From NCBI GenBank assembly GCA_035548375.1, contig DASZTG010000054.1:62001-126000 (forward strand): a stretch of 64,000 bases of DNA, written 5' to 3'. The notes under the pieces were generated by a model. It was not told where the DNA came from. It did no database searches and saw only the letters and a program-made list of their open reading frames with translations. The DNA comes from JACQAP01 sp035548375 (GTDB taxonomy: Bacteria > Pseudomonadota > Gammaproteobacteria > Burkholderiales > JACQAP01). Both the position numbers and the translations under genes were made by a program. This document shows positions 44,144 through 53,399 of the stretch, piece by piece. How positions within the stretch are numbered: the stretch's first letter is position 1; every line of letters begins with the position of its first letter.

Positions 44144-44908
44144 CCGATCTCCCGGGTACAGGAGCACTACCAGCTAGAACGAGAACGCGTTGCGCCACGT
44201 AACGCGCGCAGTGCTCGCAACCCTTCAAACCCATATTCGGTCGGTCAATCACATCGATTGCCCGTTTCTGCCACAGCCCGTTCGTCTCGCAGATCGAAAT
44301 GGGAAATGCCGCAGCGGGCCACAGTGTGATCACAAGATTCGAAGCCGGCGATAGCAGTGCCGATACTCACTGGCAATAACCTGCGAGTGACGAAAAAGCG
44401 CTCCACCGAGTGACATGAATTGTCGCTTGACGATGGATCGACATCCGGTTGAATACTCGACGCCGGCGAGATTGCCGGATCGCATTCGGAAATTTATGCC
44501 GCCAAATGCCACGGTGGCGACGAAACCTGGCCTGTAGTTCGAGGACAAGGCGCGCATCGGCGGATTCCCGATGAAGTTCAACGCGTAATCGCGCGCGTAG
44601 CAAGACCGTCCGAAAGCAATCGGAACGCGAATTTTCCGCATCGGACGCGTTCGCTTTCTGCATGCCATCTATCAGTGCATTGGCATAGTAATCGCTACCT
44701 CTTGTTGCGAATGCTTTCGCTGCCGCAGATCGACGTCGCTATGCCAATGCGACGGCCGAATTGCGTCATCGACAGGTGAATTGCCAATCCCGGAGCGCGA
44801 GTGTTCGCGCCTCGACGGACGGTGGTCGACCGCAAAACCCGGGATGCGACGGAATGACTGCAATCAAAAAGTCGGGGGAGAAATCGATGCAAATCGGAGA
44901 GCCGGATC
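44144..44908. other. 765-base stretch without a convincing gene
   Basis: Short minus-strand frames exist (44330-44668, 44136-44333, 44695-44934) but none has a ribosome site or clear homology. Fragments weakly recall a LysR regulator: TRAPGLAIHLSMTQ resembles a helix-turn-helix and AFPISICETNGLWQKRAIDV resembles a sensor-domain strand-helix unit. A decayed LysR gene read leftwards is one reading, chance another. Base composition is less GC-biased than the neighbours. The stretch also holds the promoter of the next gene. Confidence 0.4.
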
Positions 44909-46291
44909 ATGGAACTCCACGCTAGGCAATTCATCGCTGGGCCTCACCATGCCGCCCGCGAGAATCTGCACGAGCACGATTCCTTCGGCTCGCTGCACAT
45001 AAGCTTTCATTCCAAGCTCGATCTTGTCAGGACGGAAATCGACGACTGCGAGTTCGTCGCCCTGGGTCATCTCATCGATCCGTCCAGGCCGCGCGCGCGC
45101 AACGAGGACGTCGTGCGAAATCTCGACGCCTGCCGGTCGTTCGATGACGTCGAGAACGTCATCGCGGGAATCGGCGGCCGATGGCTGCTGTTCGCGCGCA
45201 TCGGCGGGGATGCACGCCTGTACCCGGACGCGGGCGGTTCGAAGTCGGTTTTCTACAAGGACGGGTGGGTCGCCAGCCAGCCGGGACTGTTCGGATTTCC
45301 GGTGGACGATGGCCTGTCCCAGTTTCCGACCGCTTGCACCTGGCCGATGGGAGAAACGCCGTTTCCCGGGGTTCGCCAACTTCTTCCGAACCACTATCTC
45401 GATCTCAGGACCTTCGGCGCAATCCGCTTCGGCCCGCGCGCGCCCCAAGCGCTGAATGTCGATGATGCGGTGACGGCGATCTCCGACATCCTGCGGGGAA
45501 CCCTGGAAGCACTGGATCATCGCGGAACCGTCGCGCTGCCGCTTACCGGCGGACGCGACAGTCGGACGTTGCTATCGGCAGGCGTCGAAATGAAGAGCCG
45601 CCTCAAGCTTTTCACCATCGTCGACGAGGAAACGCCGCGCCACGATTACGTGATCCCCCGGATCCTGTCGAAAGTCATCGGCGAGCCCATACATTTCATC
45701 AAGACTCCGCCGCATGAGGACATGCGCGTCAATACCGCGGGCCTATGGCAGGACAGGTTCCAACGCAGGCTTCCGGCATTTGCCCAGGCGGATTTCGTGG
45801 TGCTGGGGCACATGTCCGAAATTTGTAGATGCTGCTATTGGACGGATGGAGTACCGAAAAAAGCCACGCCCGAACTCCTTTCGAAGATCGCAGGATTCGG
45901 CGGCGAGCGCTTGGATGCTTTCGCCAATTGGTTGGCAGGCGTTCCCACCGACTCGAAAGTCGATCCGTTGGATCTTTTCTACTGGGAGTCCCGCGTCGGC
46001 ATCTGGTCGTCGCTCTGTTGCACGGTTCTAGACGGCTACTGCGAGGTCATCTCCCCGTACAACTGCCGAACGCTGATCGAAGCGGGTCTCGGCGTCGACG
46101 TGGCCTATCGTCGCCGGTCTTGGGAAATGCATAAACGCCTTTGCCGGCCCGACATGCGCTTCGTCCCGTTCAACGAAACCCGCCTCGACGGCGTGGATGA
46201 GTACCTGGCCGCGCGTATTCCCAGGCGCGTGCAGATGCTGATCAAGCGCCTCGACTACTCGATGACGAGCTTTGTAGCCGACGGCACTTGA
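44909..46291 (+). CDS. Asparagine-synthetase-like protein
   Basis: 460 residues. Residues about 190-460 form an adenine-nucleotide alpha-hydrolase domain with a PP-loop variant, ALPLTGGRDSRTLLSA (usual form SGGxDS). The first 180 residues resemble a glutaminase-like domain (GRWLLFARIGGDARLYPDAG, YKDGWVASQPGLFGF) but lack the N-terminal Cys needed for glutamine hydrolysis, since the protein begins with MELHARQF. Such incomplete synthetases occur in capsule, exopolysaccharide and peptide-modification loci, where they may form amides with other donors. It overlaps the following acyltransferase frame, suggesting joint action on one molecule. Start ATG 44909; a weak ribosome site. Confidence 0.8.
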   Translation: MELHARQFIAGPHHAARENLHEHDSFGSLHISFHSKLDLVRTEIDDCEFVALGHLIDPSRPRARNEDVVRNLDACRSFDDVENVIAGIGGRWLLFARIGGDARLYPDAGGSKSVFYKDGWVASQPGLFGFPVDDGLSQFPTACTWPMGETPFPGVRQLLPNHYLDLRTFGAIRFGPRAPQALNVDDAVTAISDILRGTLEALDHRGTVALPLTGGRDSRTLLSAGVEMKSRLKLFTIVDEETPRHDYVIPRILSKVIGEPIHFIKTPPHEDMRVNTAGLWQDRFQRRLPAFAQADFVVLGHMSEICRCCYWTDGVPKKATPELLSKIAGFGGERLDAFANWLAGVPTDSKVDPLDLFYWESRVGIWSSLCCTVLDGYCEVISPYNCRTLIEAGLGVDVAYRRRSWEMHKRLCRPDMRFVPFNETRLDGVDEYLAARIPRRVQMLIKRLDYSMTSFVADGT

Positions 46292-46305
46292 TACCCGGCA
46301 ATACC

Positions 46306-47490
46306 ATGAGCGCGCGCCAACTCACCGCCACGTTGCCCCGCGAAGCCAACATGACGGCTCGAACAGACGGGTTGCTCGACGCAGAGGCCTTGTCGCGCGC
46401 GATAGGATTTTCCCGGATCGCACTCATCATCGGGCTCGTGTTCCTGCATTACGGGACCTATCCGAACTCGACCTTGTCGCCGTTCCGCGGAATGGACGTG
46501 TTGGACCACCAGCTGGCGACATTCATCAACAGCTTCATCCTGTTTTTCTTCTTTGCCGTGGTGCCGTTGCTGAGCGTGATTTCGGGATGGCTGTTTTTCT
46601 CGTTCACCGCGGATCCCGTCGGATCGCTTGCGCGGAGAATTCGCAGGCGATTCGTCTCGCTCTATGTGCCCCTCGTTGCCTGGAACGCCTTCTTTCTCGT
46701 CGCACTTTACGTATTGTTTAGAGTCAATCCGGCGTATCCCCTGCTCAACGAGATCAATATCAAGTTCGGAACCGCCGGGCTGACCCAGTACGTCAATGCA
46801 GTGTTCGGCGTCACGGCCCACCCGGTCGGCTTTCAATTCTGGTTCGTGCGGGATTTGTTCGTGACGGTACTTGTCAGCCCGCTGCTGTGGCTGGGTCTGA
46901 CGCGCGCGCCGGTCGTGATGGGCCTGGCCTTGGGAGCGGCCTGGATAACGCACTTCGACCTCTGGATATTCTTCCGTACCGACGTCGTGTTCTTCTTTTA
47001 TCTAGGCGGGTTGGTCAGGCTGAAAGGCTGGACGCTGGCAATCTCGCAGCGCGCGACGCTCGTCGCATGCACGGTATATGTTTTGATGATCGCGCTGCGG
47101 GTGCTCGCTCCCTACGCTATCGATGCATCCGATCCGCTAAGTGCCACGATCCTCGACACGGCGACGAGGGCAACGCGATTGGTCGGCGTATTCGGTTGCT
47201 GGGGGCTTCTGCAGCACGTCGCGCAAACCCCGTTCGGCTCGCGGGCGGCAGGATTCGGCGGCCTGGCCTTCTTTCTCCATGCGGCCCATTTTCCCTTGCT
47301 GGCGGAAATCAAGATCCTGCTCTGGAGCATGTTGCCGGCGCAAACGGATTTCTGGATGCTCCTGCACTACGTGGCGAGTGTCGTATTGACCGTTATCATC
47401 GGCATCTCGCTTGGCCTCCTGCTGGTCCGATTCGCGCCGCGCGTCTTCGCGTTGATGAATGGGGGCCGCCTGCTGAATCGGGAAAACTAG
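46306..47490 (+). CDS. Acyltransferase-3 family membrane protein
   Basis: About 394 residues with about ten membrane segments. The start FSRIALIIGLVFLHYG carries the conserved His of the acyltransferase-3/OafA/WecH family, and the RRRFVSLYVPLVAWNAFF segment supplies the conserved Arg. These enzymes transfer acetyl or succinyl groups to sugars and lipids at the inner membrane. The frame opens by a TTG at 46288 overlapping the previous stop; the ATG at 46306 or 46351 is more likely. Together with the Asn-synthetase-like gene it suggests decoration of a surface glycan. Confidence 0.82.
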   Translation: MSARQLTATLPREANMTARTDGLLDAEALSRAIGFSRIALIIGLVFLHYGTYPNSTLSPFRGMDVLDHQLATFINSFILFFFFAVVPLLSVISGWLFFSFTADPVGSLARRIRRRFVSLYVPLVAWNAFFLVALYVLFRVNPAYPLLNEINIKFGTAGLTQYVNAVFGVTAHPVGFQFWFVRDLFVTVLVSPLLWLGLTRAPVVMGLALGAAWITHFDLWIFFRTDVVFFFYLGGLVRLKGWTLAISQRATLVACTVYVLMIALRVLAPYAIDASDPLSATILDTATRATRLVGVFGCWGLLQHVAQTPFGSRAAGFGGLAFFLHAAHFPLLAEIKILLWSMLPAQTDFWMLLHYVASVVLTVIIGISLGLLLVRFAPRVFALMNGGRLLNREN

Positions 47491-47610
47491 CTCCGAATCC
47501 AGTAACAGCCAAACGGACTTCGAATCTTTTCCGAAGGCCATTAGGCGCAATCCCGCACGGCACGCAAGCGGTACGGATAAAATGGGCGCAATTCCTTCAA
47601 GGCCCGCTCC

Positions 47611-47943
47611 GTGGACTCGCCTCTCGCAAAAACACCCAAGCCGCCTTACTACGCGGTGATATTTTCCTCCTTGCGCACGGACGTTGACGCCGGCTACGGC
47701 GCTGCCGCCAAGCGCATGGTCGAATTGGCCAGCCAGCAACCCGGTTATCTCGGCATCGACAGCGTGCGCGACGCATCCGGCGTTGGCATCACGGTTTCCT
47801 ACTGGACCGACGAAGCGGCGATCGCCGCCTGGAAGCGAAACGCGGAGCACACCATCATGCGCGAGCAGGGACGCTCGACCTGGTACCGCGAATACGAACT
47901 GCGCGTCGCGAAGATCGAGCGCGCGTACGGTTTCAAGCGCTGA
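47611..47943 (+). CDS. Antibiotic biosynthesis monooxygenase (ABM)-domain protein
   Basis: 110 residues with one ABM ferredoxin-like domain: YYAVIFSSLRTDVDAGYGAA, MVELASQQPGYLGIDSVRDA, ITVSYWTDEAAIAAWKRNAE, STWYREYELRVAKIERAYGF. This subgroup resembles YqjZ and haem-degrading-like proteins; the reaction is unknown. Starts with GTG. Seven bases separate it from the lipoprotein gene that follows, so the two are likely an operon. Confidence 0.83.
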   Translation: MDSPLAKTPKPPYYAVIFSSLRTDVDAGYGAAAKRMVELASQQPGYLGIDSVRDASGVGITVSYWTDEAAIAAWKRNAEHTIMREQGRSTWYREYELRVAKIERAYGFKR

Positions 47944-47949
47944 CCATTC

Positions 47950-48807
47950 ATGCTTGCACCGAAGAGCGGCCGTCTCCTCGAATTTTTCTTTGTTCTGACT
48001 TCATTGCTGGCGGGCTGCCAGTCCATGCAGGACATGCTCGCTTCCGCCCCGAAGCCGAAGGCCCATGTCGTGGGCGTGAGCATTCGCGGCCTGTCGCTCG
48101 AAAACATCGTGCTGCTGTTCGACGTCGAGGTCGAGAATCCTTACTCCACCGCGCTGCCGCTGGCCGACCTCGGGTACACGCTTTCGAGCAGCGGGAAGAA
48201 ATTCCTGGATGGATCGCTCAAACCAAGCGGCAGGATTCCCGCGCAAGGCAAGCAGGTGCTGCAGGTTCCCGCGACCGTGCAATTCGCATCGTTGTCTGCC
48301 GTGGTCAAGGGGCTCAAGCCCGGCAGCGTCCTGCCCTACACCGCGGATTTCAGGATGGGCGTGGATGCGCCGGTGATCGGCCATGTCGACGTGCCGTTTT
48401 CCAGGAACGGCGAGCTGCCGGTGCCCGCCGTCCCGCAGGTGGAATTGGTCTCGCTCGGTATCGGCAAGCTGGGCCTCGACCAGGTCTCGGCAACGGCGAA
48501 GCTGCAGATCCACAATACCAACCAGTTTCCCCTCGACCTCACCAGGCTCGGCGTCACCTTCGCCCTCGGCGGACAGGAAGTCGGCGGCAGCAAGCTGGCC
48601 AGCGCGATGAGCCTGCCCGCCGGCAAGGACAGCGTGGTCGAGCTTCCATTGTCGTTTTCGCCGCGCGCAGCCGGCCTCGGCCTGGTGAACCTGCTGCGCG
48701 GAAATCAGATCGCCTACAAGGTCGCCGGCTCGCTGGATGCCAATACGCGCTTCGGGCCGCTGTCGCTGCCGTTCAGCCATATCGGCAATACCGCCGTCAC
48801 AAGGTGA
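47950..48807 (+). CDS. LEA14-like (WHy-domain) lipoprotein
   Basis: 285 residues. Lipoprotein signal with lipobox TSLLAGC. Two water-stress/hypersensitive response (WHy) domains follow: SIRGLSLENIVLLFDVEVEN with NPYSTALPLADLGYTL, and LGIGKLGLDQVSATAKLQIH with NTNQFPLDLTRLGVTF. The NPxxxxLPL pattern is the family mark. Bacterial members are periplasmic and associated with desiccation or envelope stress. It follows the ABM gene closely. Confidence 0.84.
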   Translation: MLAPKSGRLLEFFFVLTSLLAGCQSMQDMLASAPKPKAHVVGVSIRGLSLENIVLLFDVEVENPYSTALPLADLGYTLSSSGKKFLDGSLKPSGRIPAQGKQVLQVPATVQFASLSAVVKGLKPGSVLPYTADFRMGVDAPVIGHVDVPFSRNGELPVPAVPQVELVSLGIGKLGLDQVSATAKLQIHNTNQFPLDLTRLGVTFALGGQEVGGSKLASAMSLPAGKDSVVELPLSFSPRAAGLGLVNLLRGNQIAYKVAGSLDANTRFGPLSLPFSHIGNTAVTR

Positions 48808-48873
48808 CGGCAGTGAAGCGGGAGACGCAAGGCGGAGACCTGCCTGCCCCAGGCTCCTGTCCCCTCGCGTCCT

Positions 48874-50157
48874 TCATAGCTCTATTCTCCGGATGTCGCC
48901 GACCACGAAAAGATAGGACCCCGCGCCGACCAGCGCGACGACGCCTATGAAGGTCAGTGCGCCGACGAACGACCCGGTCGCCGCGACGATGTACCCGATC
49001 ACAAGCGGCGTAACGATTCCCGCGAGATTGGCCGCGAAATTGAATATGCCGCCCGTCAATCCGAGCAGGCCCCTGGGCGCGATGTCCGACACCAGCGTCC
49101 AGCCCAGCGCCGCCATGCCTTGCGCAAAGAAGGCGAGCGACAGGATGCCGATCACGACGTAATCGTTGTCCACGTAGTTCGCGGTGACGATGACGGATGC
49201 GAGCAGCAGGCCGGTTATGATCGGCAGCTTGCGCGCGACATTTGGCGATCCGCCTTTGCGCAGCAGCGAATCCGACCACCAGCCGCCGAACAGCACGCCA
49301 ACGGAGGCCGCGATGAAGGGCAGGACCGCGAGAAATCCGATCTTGATCCAGCCCATGTGGCGTTCGGTGGCCAGATACGTCGGGAACCACGTCAGGAAGA
49401 ACACCAGCGTCGAATTGCCGGCGAATTGCCCGATGCAGATGCCGACGAGCTGGCGATAGCGCAGCAACCTGCCCACCAGGCGCCATTCGAATTTCGGATT
49501 TTCCGCCCTTGCGGTCACGATGCCGCCGCCGGCCTCGATGTAGTCGAGCTCGGCCCGGTTGACCGCCTTGCTCTCGTGCGGCTCGCGATAGGCGCGCCAC
49601 CAGAACAATCCGAACAACACGCCGGTGATGCCGACGACGAAGAACAGCGCACGCCAGCCAAATGCGCCGAGAATCCAGAACAGCAGCGGGCTCAGGAAGG
49701 CCAGTCCCACATATTCGCCAACGGTGTAAGTCGCCGTTGCAAACGCGCGTTCCTGCTGGGGAAACCAGGTGGCCACCACCCGGCTGTTCGTCGGAAAGCA
49801 CGGCGCCTCGCTGACGCCCAGTGCGAAGCGGAATCCCAGCAGCGATGCGACGTTGAATGCCACGCCGTGCAGCAGCGTCGCAATCGACCAGAACACCAGC
49901 GACAGGAAATACGTCAGCCGCGTACCGAAACGGTCCAGGAAGAGGCCGCCCGGGACTTGCATTGCGGCGTACGTCCACGAGAAGGCCGAGAAGACGAGGC
50001 CCATGGTGATTGCGTCGATCGCGAGTTCTTCACGCAGCTTCGGCGCGGCGATGCCCAGGACCGTGCGATCCAGGTAGTTGATCATCGTGCCGACCGCGAG
50101 CAACCCCAGCACGAAAAAGCGCACGCGCGTGCGCGGCGCGGTTTGCACTTGCGACAT
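48874..50157 (-). CDS. MFS transporter, anion:cation symporter (ACS) family
   Basis: 427 residues from ATG 50157 behind CTGGAGGAGG. Twelve membrane segments; MINYLDRTVLGIAAPKLREE in helix 1 and GGLFLDRFGTRLTY in the 2-3 loop are the ACS (GudP/ExuT/D-galactonate) pattern, and RFALGVSEAPCFPTNSRVVA in helix 4 is also typical. It would import a sugar acid or related carboxylate. The frame stays open to 50703 but the upstream part is not coding. It lies downstream of the shikimate dehydrogenase homologue, with a repeat element between. Confidence 0.9.
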   Translation of the reverse strand: MSQVQTAPRTRVRFFVLGLLAVGTMINYLDRTVLGIAAPKLREELAIDAITMGLVFSAFSWTYAAMQVPGGLFLDRFGTRLTYFLSLVFWSIATLLHGVAFNVASLLGFRFALGVSEAPCFPTNSRVVATWFPQQERAFATATYTVGEYVGLAFLSPLLFWILGAFGWRALFFVVGITGVLFGLFWWRAYREPHESKAVNRAELDYIEAGGGIVTARAENPKFEWRLVGRLLRYRQLVGICIGQFAGNSTLVFFLTWFPTYLATERHMGWIKIGFLAVLPFIAASVGVLFGGWWSDSLLRKGGSPNVARKLPIITGLLLASVIVTANYVDNDYVVIGILSLAFFAQGMAALGWTLVSDIAPRGLLGLTGGIFNFAANLAGIVTPLVIGYIVAATGSFVGALTFIGVVALVGAGSYLFVVGDIRRIEL

Positions 50158-50180
50158 TCCCTCCTCCAGACCAAACACGA

Positions 50181-50348
50181 TATCACCACAGAGGCACAGG
50201 GAACACGGAGGAAGAGCGGGGAAGATCGACTGATCGCCGAATGGCCTCGATCCCGAACAACGCATCGACCTTTCGGAACAATCGCGCCGCATCGTCACCC
50301 GATCTTGCCTATTGTTCGCCTCGCGTTTCTGCGTGCCCTCTGCGGTGA
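50181..50348. repeat. Imperfect inverted-repeat intergenic element
   Basis: ACCACAGAGGCACAGGGAAC begins the left end (50185 onward, to about 50214); the right end (about 50312-50348), reverse complemented, begins ACCGCAGAGGGCACGCAGAA. The arms share most positions and enclose about 100 bases. The element fills the gap between the AroE-like and MFS genes. Similar CACAGAG-type sequences are frequent in environmental proteobacterial intergenes (general knowledge); function unknown. Confidence 0.65.
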
Positions 50349-50360
50349 ATGTGTTTTGCT

Positions 50361-51224
50361 CTATTTGCGTACCATCGATTCGAAATGCCGCTGCATGCGC
50401 TTGGCATCCGGCGCGATGCCGGTAAAGAGCCGAAACGCTTCCACCGCCTGGAACACTGCCATGGCACTGCCGTTCATGGTGCGGCATTTCAGGTCGCGTG
50501 CCGCGCGCAGCAAGGCCGTCTCGAGCGGGAAGTAGACGATTTCGGCGACCCACAACGACGAACGCAATAGTTCCGCCGGCAGTGGCAGGCCGGGATGGGC
50601 GGTCATCCCCGTCGGCGTCGCATGCACGAGCCCGTCGGCTGCGCGCATCGAGGACTCGAGATCGGTTCCGGCCGACGCGCGTCCCTCGCCGAATCGGGCG
50701 CACAGCGCGGCGGCGAGACCGCTCGCCCGTTCATTATCGATGTCGAACAGGAGGATCTCTTGCACACCAAGCGTCAGCAGTGCGTGCGAAACCGCGGCGC
50801 CGCCGCCGCCCGCGCCGAGCTGCACTACGTTGCCGATGCCAACGTCCGGCAGGTGACGCCGAAAACTTTCCGCAAACCCGAACCAATCGGTGTTGTGACC
50901 GACGCGGCGGCCATTCGAAAACACCACCGTGTTCACTGCGCCGATCGCACGCGCGTCGTCCGAGAGCTCATGCAACAGGGGCAGCACCGCCTGCTTGCAG
51001 GGGTGCGTGATGTTGAGGCCGGCAAAGCCCTGGCGCTCCGCCTCGTCGATGAGTCCGGGCAAAGCTTCCACGCCGACGCCCGGCTTGGCCAGGTCGATGA
51101 GCCGGTATTCGCATTGCAAGCCCTGCGCGGCCGCTTCGCGCTCGTGCATGGCGGGCGTGCGCGACGCCTGGATGCCGGCGCCGATCAGGCCGAGCCGGTA
51201 GCGGGAACCATGCGAAAGTGTCAT
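50361..51224 (-). CDS. Shikimate/quinate dehydrogenase family protein
   Basis: 287 residues from ATG 51224. Substrate domain: RLGLIGAGIQASRTPAMHE (normally SxSP motif, here ASRTP), FAGLNITHPCKQAVLP with the catalytic Lys, GAVNTVV and GHNTDWFGF. The NAD(P) domain has LGAGGGGAAVSHAL followed by DIDNERA, where an acidic residue suggests NAD rather than NADP. Together with the nearby ACS transporter this favours quinate/shikimate or a related hydroxy-acid catabolism over aromatic biosynthesis. The ATG has no strong ribosome site. An amidase gene is divergent. Confidence 0.88.
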   Translation of the reverse strand: MTLSHGSRYRLGLIGAGIQASRTPAMHEREAAAQGLQCEYRLIDLAKPGVGVEALPGLIDEAERQGFAGLNITHPCKQAVLPLLHELSDDARAIGAVNTVVFSNGRRVGHNTDWFGFAESFRRHLPDVGIGNVVQLGAGGGGAAVSHALLTLGVQEILLFDIDNERASGLAAALCARFGEGRASAGTDLESSMRAADGLVHATPTGMTAHPGLPLPAELLRSSLWVAEIVYFPLETALLRAARDLKCRTMNGSAMAVFQAVEAFRLFTGIAPDAKRMQRHFESMVRK

Positions 51225-51387
51225 GCGTCGGGCGCAGGCGGAATGGCCGCAATTCTTGTCGGGGCGACAACGGGCGATGGCGGCAGATTCTAATTGACTC
51301 GCCGGATGACGGAAAGCCGCGATCGCGGATTCCCATTCGGCTGCCTTCGGGTATGCTTTGCGCCCGATCTCCCGTTGACATCGAACC

Positions 51388-52836
51388 ATGGACATTCCCT
51401 ACCTCTCGGCGAAGAAGCTCGCGGCGTTCATCCGCCGCGGAAAAGTCGGCAGCGCGGAACTGCTCGAGCTCTATCTCGAGCGGCTCGACCGATTCAATCC
51501 GAAACTCAATGCGATCGTGGTGCTCGACGTGAAGCGCGCCCGGGAGCGCGCGCGCAAGGCGGACCGCGACGCGAAAAAGGGCAACTGGCACGGCCCGCTG
51601 CACGGCCTGCCGATGACCGTGAAGGAATCCTTCGACCTCGCCGGCCACCCGACCACCTGGGGCCGCGCGGACATGAAAGGCAACGTCGCCGGCGCTAACG
51701 CCCTTGCCGTGCAGCGGTTGATGGACGCCGGTGCAATCGTGTTCGGCAAAAGCAACGTGCCGGCGCTGCTATCGGACTGGCAGACGTTCAATCCCGTCTA
51801 CGGCACGACGAACAATCCCTGGGACGTCACGCGCGTCCCGGGCGGCTCTTCGGGTGGCGCGGCGGCCGCACTTGCGGCTGGCCTGACCGGCATGGAATTG
51901 GGCAGCGACATCGGCGCCTCGATCCGCAATCCCGCGCATTATTGCGGCGTGTTCGGGCACAAGCCCACGTTCAAGCTCTGCCCGATCGCCGGCCATAACC
52001 TGCCGCCGAACATCGCGGTGAAGGACATGCTGGTGATCGGCCCGATGGCGCGCAGCGCGGACGATCTCGAGATCTCGTTGAAGCTCATCGGCCAGCCTGA
52101 CGACGTCGAGGCACGCGGCGTCAAGGTGATGCTGGCCAAGCCGAAAACCGATGTCCGCAAACTCAAGGTCGCCGTGCTGACGACCGCCGCGACCGCGGAA
52201 GTGGACGACTCGGTCCAGGCGGCGATCGAGGCCGCCGCGAAAACCTTCGCGAAGCACGGCGCAAAGGTCAGCGATACCGCGCGTCCGGATTTCGACCTGC
52301 ATGAAGCCCATCGGACTTTCATCCACCTGCTGCGTGGCGCCACGTCATCCGCGCTCAGCGACGAACAGTTCGCCCGGCAGCGCGAGCTCGATGCAAAAAC
52401 TCCCGCCGGAGACGACCGCTACGAGGCGTGGATGATGCACGCCAACACCATGCCGGTGCGCGAATGGCACGCATGGAACGAGAAGCGCGAGCAGATTCGT
52501 CGCGCATGGGCGGCCTTTTTCCGTGAATGGGACATCCTGTTGTGTCCCGCCGCCGCGACGGCTGCGTTCCCGCACAACCAGAAGGGCGAGCGATGGGAGC
52601 GCATGGTCATGGTCAACGGCAAGCCCCAGCCCTCGACGACGCAGATGTTCTGGGCGGGTTATCCCGGCATGGCGTTCCTGCCGTCGACGGTGGCACCCGC
52701 CGGTTTCAGCAAGGAAGGCCTGCCGATAGGCGTGCAGATCGTCGGCCCGCTTTTCGGCGACCTCGCGACCATTGCCGCGGCGCGCTTTCTCGAGCGTGAG
52801 CATCAGGCATTCATGGCACCAGAGGGATTCGAATGA
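51388..52836 (+). CDS. Amidase signature enzyme
   Basis: 482 residues. The Ser-cisSer-Lys triad is visible: Lys79 in MTVKESFD, Ser154 in PGGSSGG and nucleophile Ser178 in GSDIGASIRNPA (the usual Gly before Ser is Ala). Spacings of 75 and 24 residues are the same as in fatty acid amide hydrolase. It hydrolyses an amide to acid and ammonia; substrate unknown. The start has no strong ribosome site. The stop overlaps the next gene (ATGA), so the NTF2-like protein is co-translated. Confidence 0.92.
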   Translation: MDIPYLSAKKLAAFIRRGKVGSAELLELYLERLDRFNPKLNAIVVLDVKRARERARKADRDAKKGNWHGPLHGLPMTVKESFDLAGHPTTWGRADMKGNVAGANALAVQRLMDAGAIVFGKSNVPALLSDWQTFNPVYGTTNNPWDVTRVPGGSSGGAAAALAAGLTGMELGSDIGASIRNPAHYCGVFGHKPTFKLCPIAGHNLPPNIAVKDMLVIGPMARSADDLEISLKLIGQPDDVEARGVKVMLAKPKTDVRKLKVAVLTTAATAEVDDSVQAAIEAAAKTFAKHGAKVSDTARPDFDLHEAHRTFIHLLRGATSSALSDEQFARQRELDAKTPAGDDRYEAWMMHANTMPVREWHAWNEKREQIRRAWAAFFREWDILLCPAAATAAFPHNQKGERWERMVMVNGKPQPSTTQMFWAGYPGMAFLPSTVAPAGFSKEGLPIGVQIVGPLFGDLATIAAARFLEREHQAFMAPEGFE

Positions 52837-53297
52837 GTCGCAACCCGAGCAAGTTCGGCAGGACGCTGCTGGTCGCCCTGTGCTGCGCATCCGGGCTCGC
52901 TTCGGCAGCGGAGGCCGACGAGCAGGTTGCCGCCGCGACGAAAGAGTGGATTTCGACCTTCAATACCCGTGACGCCGCCAGGATCTCGGCGCTCTATGCG
53001 CCGGACGCGGTGCTGTGGGGCACGGTGTCTCAAACCATCCGCACGACGCACGAGCAGATCCTCGAATATTTCGAGGACTCGTCGAGGAAGCGGCCCAACC
53101 TGCGCATGGAGCTGGGCGAATTCCATGTCCAGCTCTACGGCGACATCGCCACCAATTCCGGATACTACGCGTCACACAACCCGATCGATGGCAGGGACGT
53201 CGTGATCCCGATGCGCTTCACCTTCATGTATCGCCGCGAAGGCGACCGCTGGTTCATCGTGAACCACCATTCGTCGCGATTTGCCCCCACGCCATGA
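52833..53297 (+). CDS. Exported SnoaL/NTF2-like (DUF4440-type) protein
   Basis: 154 residues. Signal peptide LLVALCCASGLASAAEA; mature NTF2-like fold: ATKEWISTFNTRDAARISAL with YAPDAVLWGTVS, EQILEYFEDSSRK, FTFMYRREGDRWFIVNHHSS. SgcJ/EcaC-type proteins have this pattern. Likely a periplasmic small-ligand binding protein or enzyme; role unknown. Overlaps the amidase stop by four bases. Confidence 0.85.
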   Translation: MSRNPSKFGRTLLVALCCASGLASAAEADEQVAAATKEWISTFNTRDAARISALYAPDAVLWGTVSQTIRTTHEQILEYFEDSSRKRPNLRMELGEFHVQLYGDIATNSGYYASHNPIDGRDVVIPMRFTFMYRREGDRWFIVNHHSSRFAPTP

Positions 53298-53399
53298 GTG
53301 CGGCCGGGCCTTTTGGAATCCCCGGGTTTGTTCGTCTAGAATTGACTTGTCCCCGATACCGCGCGTAATTCAATTTCCACGCACTGGCTTCCTGAATTC

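Noticed and set aside
44695..44934. Short frame resembling a LysR helix-turn-helix
   Set aside because: The match is a few residues and neighbouring fragments lie in other frames; a decayed regulator cannot be told from chance.
53342..53371. TTGACT with TAATTC 18 bases later, ahead of the cNMP-binding gene
   Set aside because: The -35 is good but the -10 matches only weakly; too little to call a promoter.
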